The notes beneath the pieces are model-generated. The model did no database searches, was not told the origin of the DNA, and saw only the letters and a program-made list of their open reading frames with translations. 64,000 bases of DNA from Corynebacterium imitans (GTDB taxonomy: Bacteria; Actinomycetota; Actinomycetes; Mycobacteriales; Mycobacteriaceae). The position numbers and the translations under genes are program-made. The DNA lies in contig NZ_CP009211.1 of NCBI RefSeq assembly GCF_000739455.1, positions 620,001-684,000 on the forward strand, in the 5' to 3' direction. Positions 59,187-64,000 of the stretch are shown in pieces. Position 1 is the first letter of the stretch. Each line of letters opens with the position of its first letter.

Positions 59187-60566
59187 ATGACTGCCAGTAC
59201 AGAAGCCCGCGAGGAGCAGGGCTACCAGAACCCGGTGCGTCCGGAGGTTCTGCCGATGTCGGACAATCCCTACGAGGATTTCCGTTACTTCTACCGCGAC
59301 GGGATGCCGCTGCGCCCGGCACCGAAGCGCCGGACGAGCCGCCCGGGCTGGTCCAAGCTGCGCCACAACCTCTTTGACCGTTGGCACACCGTGGCCGACG
59401 ACTGGGACGGCTACGACAGCTTCCAGACCAAGCTGCTGGATGACCACATGTGGCAGACCGATGAGACGGGCGCGAAGCTGGCCGAGGCCTTCAAGCGTGA
59501 CGGGGCGGAGAAGTCCCGCGCCGACTTTGAAACGGCGCTGAACGAGGGCATCGACAAGGTCGCGGACCCGGCATCGGAGCTCGTCGACTTCTTCGCGGAA
59601 GTGGACAATGTGCCGGACTGGATCGACCTTGAAGCCGCAGAACGCGGTCGTATCGCCTACTACAACGTCACCCCGTCCTCGGAGTTGCTGTCCATCGCTT
59701 TTGCCTACTGGGCCACCACGATGGAGGACCGCACCTCGGCAGCAACCGGCGAGACCGCCATGTTCGAAATTGAGTCCTTCACCCGCATCATTGAGACGGT
59801 GAAGTTCTTCGTCGACCTGGGTAAGAAGGGCGTGTTCGACCGCTACAGCGACGGCCTCAAGGCTGCGGTGCGCGTTCGCCTGCTCCACGCCCAGGCGAAC
59901 CGCGGCCTGGAGAAGCTCTGGGGGCCGGATCACTACAACGAGTTCGGCCGCCCGATCGGTTCCTCCTTCCTCGTCTCCGGCGAAGGCTGGTTCGCGCTCA
60001 TGCCGATCGGCGTCGACGAGTTCTTCGGTCGCCCCCACACCGGCGAGGAGTGGGACGACGTTGCCATGTACTGGGCCTGGGTGCTCTACCTCATGGGCGC
60101 GGAGGAGCGTCTCATCCCCAAGACGGGCGATGAGATGCGCAAGATGACCGACTTCATCTACGCCAACGGCGGGTACTCCTCGATGTACCACGTGCGCGTG
60201 GCCACCGCTCTGATGGGCATCCTCGAGGACCTGGACCCGCAGATGCCGGGGCAGGTGCTTGGTGCCCTGTCGCTGATTATCGGCGACGAGGAAACGCAGT
60301 TCATGGTGAAGGGCTCTCGCTTTGAGGGGACCCGCTACCTACATTGGAAGATTGCGTTCCTGCTCAAGGCGAAGGCGGAAGCGGTGATCTACCGCGTACT
60401 TGACAAGCTCCCCGGAGCGAAGGCGAGGAAGGTGAAGAAGGCTGCGGACGGCAACCCGCCGTGGTCTGACGTGCTCAAGCAGATCGAGGACTACATCGCG
60501 GAGAAGGCCCCGGACGTCAAGGCCGAGTACAAACTGCACGACACCTCGAAGGAAGGCCTGCGCTAA
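59187..60566 (+). CDS. DUF2236 (MpaB/Lcp-type) heme-oxygenase-like protein 1
   Basis: This 459-residue protein has no signal peptide or membrane segment. The DUF2236 (ER-bound oxygenase MpaB / rubber oxygenase catalytic) fold is indicated by SFTRIIETVKFFVDLG and AAVRVRLLHAQANRG. The conserved Arg200, Thr204 and His234 have the spacing R-x3-T-x29-H; in Lcp the corresponding residues (R164, T168, H198, from memory) surround and ligate heme b. Downstream, MYWAWVLYLMGAEERLIPK matches the second conserved block (Y..LWR..G..LGI). A basic C-terminal region follows. AAGGGAAGGGAA precedes the ATG. It differs strongly from the next gene, so the pair is not a recent duplication. Confidence 0.72.
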   Translation: MTASTEAREEQGYQNPVRPEVLPMSDNPYEDFRYFYRDGMPLRPAPKRRTSRPGWSKLRHNLFDRWHTVADDWDGYDSFQTKLLDDHMWQTDETGAKLAEAFKRDGAEKSRADFETALNEGIDKVADPASELVDFFAEVDNVPDWIDLEAAERGRIAYYNVTPSSELLSIAFAYWATTMEDRTSAATGETAMFEIESFTRIIETVKFFVDLGKKGVFDRYSDGLKAAVRVRLLHAQANRGLEKLWGPDHYNEFGRPIGSSFLVSGEGWFALMPIGVDEFFGRPHTGEEWDDVAMYWAWVLYLMGAEERLIPKTGDEMRKMTDFIYANGGYSSMYHVRVATALMGILEDLDPQMPGQVLGALSLIIGDEETQFMVKGSRFEGTRYLHWKIAFLLKAKAEAVIYRVLDKLPGAKARKVKKAADGNPPWSDVLKQIEDYIAEKAPDVKAEYKLHDTSKEGLR

Positions 60567-60639
60567 ATCAGCGAAGGGCACCTTCGGACCCCATCCCTCA
60601 CCCCTAGATACAACGACATCCTTAAAAAGGAGCACACTC

Positions 60640-61866
60640 ATGACTCAGACATTCACTGATAACCCGTTGGCCGCGAACCACTACGACCGTTCTGACTGGC
60701 CGGCGGCGCGCGGCGACCGTGAGGCATTCGTCGCAAAGTTCGGCGAAGCCCGAGCCAAGCGCTTCGAGCAGGCACTGTGGGCGATGGACCCCATCGCCGA
60801 TGCGCTCTACACCAGCGGACACAAGAGCAAAGAGATTATGCCGAACCTGCGCGAGGCGCTTGCCCGAGGTGAGGCCGACGAGAACACCTTGCCCGAGGTC
60901 AAGGCGCTTATCGACGATATGAACGCGGCCCTCGACGGCGTGGACTGGGAGCGCCTGGAGCGCGGCCAGCGCGCGGCGCTGTCCATCCCGGTGCTCGCGC
61001 AGAACCTCTCGCTCGGCCCTGGCGCGCTGGTCCACACCTACGCCACCCCGTCGATTGCCAACATCCTGGTCAACACCGGCGAGCTCACCGAGGGCGCGGT
61101 ACACCGCCTGGCGTACACCACCAACTGGATCTACTCCGTCTACCTGAAGGACGGGCTGAAGCCGGGCAACGTCAGCTACATCCACACCGGCATGGTGCGT
61201 GCGATGCACGCACACGTGCGCCGCGTGCAGACTCAGCTGGGCCTGGACACCTCTGACTGGGGTGCGCCGATCAGCGAGTTCGACATGTTCCGCACCTGGT
61301 TCGACTTCACCTACATCGCCTTTACCTACCTGCGTAACCTGGGCTACCGCCTCACGCTGGAGGAGGAGCAAGACCTCTTCTACCTGTGGCGCGTCGTCGG
61401 TGTCATGCTCGGTATTCCGCGCGACATTCTGGAGCCGGAGACGGATATCGACGCATCCCAGGAAAGCATCGACGCGATCCACTTCATCGACGGCGAACCG
61501 AACGAGGCCTCCCACGCGCTTGTGGAGGCGCTGTTCAGCGGGTTCCGCACCAACGTTAAGCAGCTGCTGCCGTTCTCGGACGAGTCCATCGACGACTGGA
61601 TGTACGCCGCCACCCGCATCATGCACGGCGATGAGGTGGCCGATATCTATGACGTGCCGCACGCGGCCTCGCGTCCTTTCGTCGAGCTCGACCTGCCGCT
61701 CGTCCAGCAACGCTTCGACCTGCTGCGTGCGAACCCGGAGGCGCTGGAGCAGGAGGTCAAGCAGAACCACCAGACACTGCTGGACGCTCTGACCGAAGAA
61801 ACCTCCTATATGGGCCAGGACGAAGGCATCAAAATGAGCGATGGCGCTTACAGGCCAGGCGCTTAG
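60640..61866 (+). CDS. DUF2236 (MpaB/Lcp-type) heme-oxygenase-like protein 2
   Basis: This 408-residue cytoplasmic-looking protein contains the DUF2236 pattern more clearly than its neighbour: LGPGALVHTYATPSIANILVNTGELT, then HRLAYTTNWIYSV, MVRAMHAHVRR, and LFYLWRVVGVMLGIP. Arg156, Thr160 and His190 keep the R-x3-T-x29-H spacing of Lcp. Family members use heme and O2 to cleave C=C bonds in isoprenoid chains (rubber by Lcp, a farnesyl chain by MpaB). AAAAGGAG lies 9 bases before the ATG. It is 73 bases from gene 1 and 43 from the aldehyde dehydrogenase. Confidence 0.78.
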   Translation: MTQTFTDNPLAANHYDRSDWPAARGDREAFVAKFGEARAKRFEQALWAMDPIADALYTSGHKSKEIMPNLREALARGEADENTLPEVKALIDDMNAALDGVDWERLERGQRAALSIPVLAQNLSLGPGALVHTYATPSIANILVNTGELTEGAVHRLAYTTNWIYSVYLKDGLKPGNVSYIHTGMVRAMHAHVRRVQTQLGLDTSDWGAPISEFDMFRTWFDFTYIAFTYLRNLGYRLTLEEEQDLFYLWRVVGVMLGIPRDILEPETDIDASQESIDAIHFIDGEPNEASHALVEALFSGFRTNVKQLLPFSDESIDDWMYAATRIMHGDEVADIYDVPHAASRPFVELDLPLVQQRFDLLRANPEALEQEVKQNHQTLLDALTEETSYMGQDEGIKMSDGAYRPGA

Positions 61867-61909
61867 TGCTATAGTTCACAACCGAGACAAAAACCAAGAA
61901 AGGAACACA

Positions 61910-63283
61910 ATGGCAAATCAGTATCGCGTCCAGAACCCGGTCAACAACGAGGTCGTGGAGACCTTCGACTACGCAACTGACCAGGAGATCAAGGACATCC
62001 TGGACCGCTCCGAGGCGGCGTTCAAGACCTGGCGTCACACCTCCTACGAGGAGCGCGCTGCGATTGTTTCCAAGGCAGCACAGCTGCTGAAGGAGCGCTC
62101 CGAGGAGCTCGGCAAGATCATGGCCCAGGAGATGGGCAAGTCCGTGCCGGAAGGCGCATGGGAGGCCGACTTCTCCGGCGACATCATGCAGTTCTACGCA
62201 GACCACGCCGCCGAGCACTCGGCTGATCAGAAGGTCGACGTCCCGGGCGGTAAGGCAGTGGTGCGCCGCCTGCCGCTGGGTACGCTGCTCGGCATCATGC
62301 CGTGGAACTTCCCCGTTTACCAGGTCGCTCGTTTCGCGGGCCCGAACCTGATGAACGGCAACTGCATCATCCTCAAGCACGCGGAGATCACCCCGAAGTC
62401 CGCTGCGGCCTTCGAGGAGATTCTTAAGGAGGCAGGCCTGCCGGACGGCGTGTTCATCAACGTCTACGCCACCCACGACCAGATCGCGGACATCATCGCT
62501 GACCCGCGCGTGCAGGGCGTCTCGCTCACCGGCTCCGAGCGTGCTGGCGCGAAGATCGCGGAGACCGCTGGCAGGAACCTGAAGAAGGTTGTGCTCGAGC
62601 TCGGCGGCACTGACCCGTACGTCATCCTGGACTCCGCCGACATCAAGACCGCGGCGCAGGATGCATGGGCGAAGCGCGTGCAGAACGCCGGCCAGGTGTG
62701 CACCTCCAACAAGCGCATCATCGTCATGGACGACATCTACGACGAGTTCGTCGACGAGATGGTCAAGATCGCGGAATCCTTCAAGAAGGGCGATCCGTCC
62801 AACCCGGGCGAAAACGAGTACTACCCGATGTCCTCCCGCCAGGCTGCGGAGCTGATCGATGACCAGGTCAAGCGTGCAGTTGCTAAGGGTGCGAACCTGC
62901 GCACCGGTGGCGTGCTGGAAGACAACTCGGCGTACTACTCCCCGGCAGTGCTGACCGACCTGCCGGTGGGCTCCGACGAGTACTACGAGGAGTTCTTCGG
63001 CCCAGTCGCGGAGATCTACAAGGTATCTTCCGAGGAAGAGGCCGTCGAGCTGGCCAACAACTCCTACCAGGGTCTCGGCGGTGCGGTCTTCTCCGAGGAC
63101 ACTGAGCGTGCGATCAAGGTCGCTGACCAGATTGACACCGGCATGATCCACGTCAACCTCGGCCAGTACTTCTCCGCAGTGCTGCCCTTCGGTGGCGTGA
63201 AGCGCTCCGGCTTCGGTCGCGAACTGTCCGTGTTCGCGCTCGACGAGTTCGTGAACAAGCAGTACCTCTACGTGAACGACTAG
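61910..63283 (+). CDS. NAD(P)-dependent aldehyde dehydrogenase, succinate-semialdehyde type
   Basis: This 457-residue enzyme has MPWNFPVYQVARFAGPNLMNGN, LELGGTDPYVILDSAD with general-base Glu, catalytic Cys264 in QNAGQVCTSNKR, and EEFFGPVAEIY. It is close in length and pattern to the short GabD/Sad-type succinate semialdehyde dehydrogenases. It would oxidise an aldehyde to an acid. Its place directly after two possible alkene-cleaving oxygenases suggests it acts on their aldehyde products. The ATG at 61910 (MANQYRVQNP) has AAAGGAAC 5 bases before it and is used instead of 61841. A GC-rich hairpin follows the gene. Confidence 0.9.
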   Translation: MANQYRVQNPVNNEVVETFDYATDQEIKDILDRSEAAFKTWRHTSYEERAAIVSKAAQLLKERSEELGKIMAQEMGKSVPEGAWEADFSGDIMQFYADHAAEHSADQKVDVPGGKAVVRRLPLGTLLGIMPWNFPVYQVARFAGPNLMNGNCIILKHAEITPKSAAAFEEILKEAGLPDGVFINVYATHDQIADIIADPRVQGVSLTGSERAGAKIAETAGRNLKKVVLELGGTDPYVILDSADIKTAAQDAWAKRVQNAGQVCTSNKRIIVMDDIYDEFVDEMVKIAESFKKGDPSNPGENEYYPMSSRQAAELIDDQVKRAVAKGANLRTGGVLEDNSAYYSPAVLTDLPVGSDEYYEEFFGPVAEIYKVSSEEEAVELANNSYQGLGGAVFSEDTERAIKVADQIDTGMIHVNLGQYFSAVLPFGGVKRSGFGRELSVFALDEFVNKQYLYVND

Positions 63284-63346
63284 GAAGTTCACAGGCGCTC
63301 GCGTCTTCGCACTGAAGATGGCGCGACGCACCTACTGCCTGCGGGA

Positions 63347-63387
63347 AAGCCCCGGGCCGTGCCTTTGACGCGCGCGGCCCGGGGCTT
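63347..63387 (+). terminator. Terminator-like hairpin before ftsE
   Basis: AAGCCCCGGGCCG (63347-63359) pairs perfectly with 63375-63387 around a 15-base loop. The following TCACCTG is not U-rich, so it may work as a weak or bidirectional terminator. It separates the accessory block from ftsE. Confidence 0.7.
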
Positions 63388-63409
63388 CACCTGTCACACC
63401 AGTAACAGG

Positions 63410-63423
63410 TAGAGTCGGAGCGG
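63410..63423 (+). promoter_or_regulatory. -10 element of ftsE
   Basis: TAGAGT (63410-63415) ends 7 bases before the GTG at 63423, and no Shine-Dalgarno is present. ftsE therefore has its own promoter on this side of the accessory block. Confidence 0.5.
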
Positions 63424-64000
63424 TGATCAAATTCTCGAATGTCACCAAGGTTTACCCCACGTCGACCCGGCCTGCGCTGGACAACGTGTCCTTCACCATC
63501 AATGACGGGGACTTCGTCTTTCTCATCGGCCCGTCCGGGTCCGGTAAGTCCACGTTTCTGCAGTTGATGATCCGTGAGGAAAACGTCACTTCGGGCGACA
63601 TCTACTTCAACGACTTTCACGTCAACGCGCTGCGCGGCAAGGACGTCAACCTGCTGCGCCAGTCCATCGGCTACGTCTTCCAGGACTTCCGGCTGCTGCC
63701 GAAGCTCAGCGTGTACGACAACGTTGCATTTGCGCTGGAGGTGATCGGCAAATCCAAGTCGCGGATTCAAAAGCTCGTGCCGGAGGCCCTCGAACTGGTC
63801 GGCCTTGACGCAAAGGCGAACCGTATGCCGAACGAGCTTTCCGGCGGTGAGCAGCAGCGTGTGGCGATTGCGCGCGCGTTCGTCGATAAGCCTGCGCTCA
63901 TGCTTGCCGACGAGCCGACGGGCAACCTGGATCCAGCCACCGCCGACGAGATTCTCGCGCTCCTTGGCCGCATTAACCGGATGGGCACCACCGTGGTGAT
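63423..64000 (+). CDS. ftsE: Cell-division ATPase FtsE, 3' end outside window
   Basis: The visible 192 residues are an ABC ATPase: [20 protein letters not shown], Walker [10 protein letters not shown] (38-46), Q-loop VFQDFRLLP typical of FtsE, signature [14 protein letters not shown], and Walker [14 protein letters not shown]. FtsE with FtsX controls peptidoglycan hydrolases during division. ftsX and smpB would be expected downstream. The GTG start has no Shine-Dalgarno and lies 7 bases after a TAGAGT -10 element, so it is probably leaderless. The gene continues beyond base 64000. Confidence 0.95.
   Translation, partial: MIKFSNVTKVYPTSTRPALDNVSFTINDGDFVFLIGPSGSGKSTFLQLMIREENVTSGDIYFNDFHVNALRGKDVNLLRQSIGYVFQDFRLLPKLSVYDNVAFALEVIGKSKSRIQKLVPEALELVGLDAKANRMPNELSGGEQQRVAIARAFVDKPALMLADEPTGNLDPATADEILALLGRINRMGTTVV

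Overview
The window is a high-GC actinobacterial chromosome segment, almost certainly from a Corynebacterium species. Evidence for this is a WhiB1/WhcE-type regulator, the AdnA/AdnB helicase-nuclease, a CglK-type K+ channel, UvrD2 with its HRDC domain, a UPF0182 protein, a DtxR box, hisN-impA-prfB-ftsE linkage, and gene order from whcE to UPF0182 that parallels the Rv3219-Rv3193c region of M. tuberculosis (recalled from memory). No rRNA, CRISPR array, prophage or complete insertion sequence is visible.

Layout. 1-2.2 kb: 3' part of a large secreted zinc metalloprotease, cut by the window edge. 2.4-28.5 kb: conserved core with bL37 (24 aa), whcE, a beta-propeller protein and RhlE helicase, DUF3107, DUF3152 protease, TIGR02569 protein, adnA-adnB, cglK, nudC, uvrD2, a DUF45 metallopeptidase, a PDZ/Lon-like protease, a Zincin_2-like protein, a lipoprotein, a PPA1309-like protein, UPF0182, a small hypothetical protein and an aromatic-acid-type MFS importer. 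28.7-32.9 kb: initiator tRNA-fMet with its promoter and terminator, then a DtxR-box-controlled pair of IrtA/IrtB-like ABC half-transporters. 32.9-37.7 kb: a TehA/SLAC1-like carrier and an operon of DASS dicarboxylate carrier, histidine kinase with a cNMP-binding-type domain, and receiver-only response regulator. 37.7-50.9 kb: TPP-riboswitch-controlled thiC, a CDF efflux pump, a BCCT carrier, a secreted SGNH hydrolase and serine protease, an M20 amidohydrolase with DUF418 and GNAT genes, hisN with an inositol-phosphatase paralogue, an SMR pump and prfB.

51-63.3 kb is an accessory metabolic block inserted between prfB and ftsE, which are neighbours in C. glutamicum (from memory). It holds an MHS-type carrier with a clear operator-like palindrome, a split biotin-dependent carboxylase operon (5S-type carboxyltransferase, biotin carrier, biotin carboxylase), a YdcZ-type membrane protein and a small secreted protein. 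It then has a divergent set: a phthalate-dioxygenase-reductase-like flavin/2Fe-2S reductase facing two distinct DUF2236 (MpaB/Lcp-type heme oxygenase) proteins and an aldehyde dehydrogenase. Both DUF2236 proteins keep an R-x3-T-x29-H arrangement with the spacing I recall for rubber oxygenase Lcp. I consider this putative intracellular alkene-cleaving oxygenase system, with its own reductase and aldehyde-oxidising step, the most interesting undescribed candidate here. The window ends inside ftsE.
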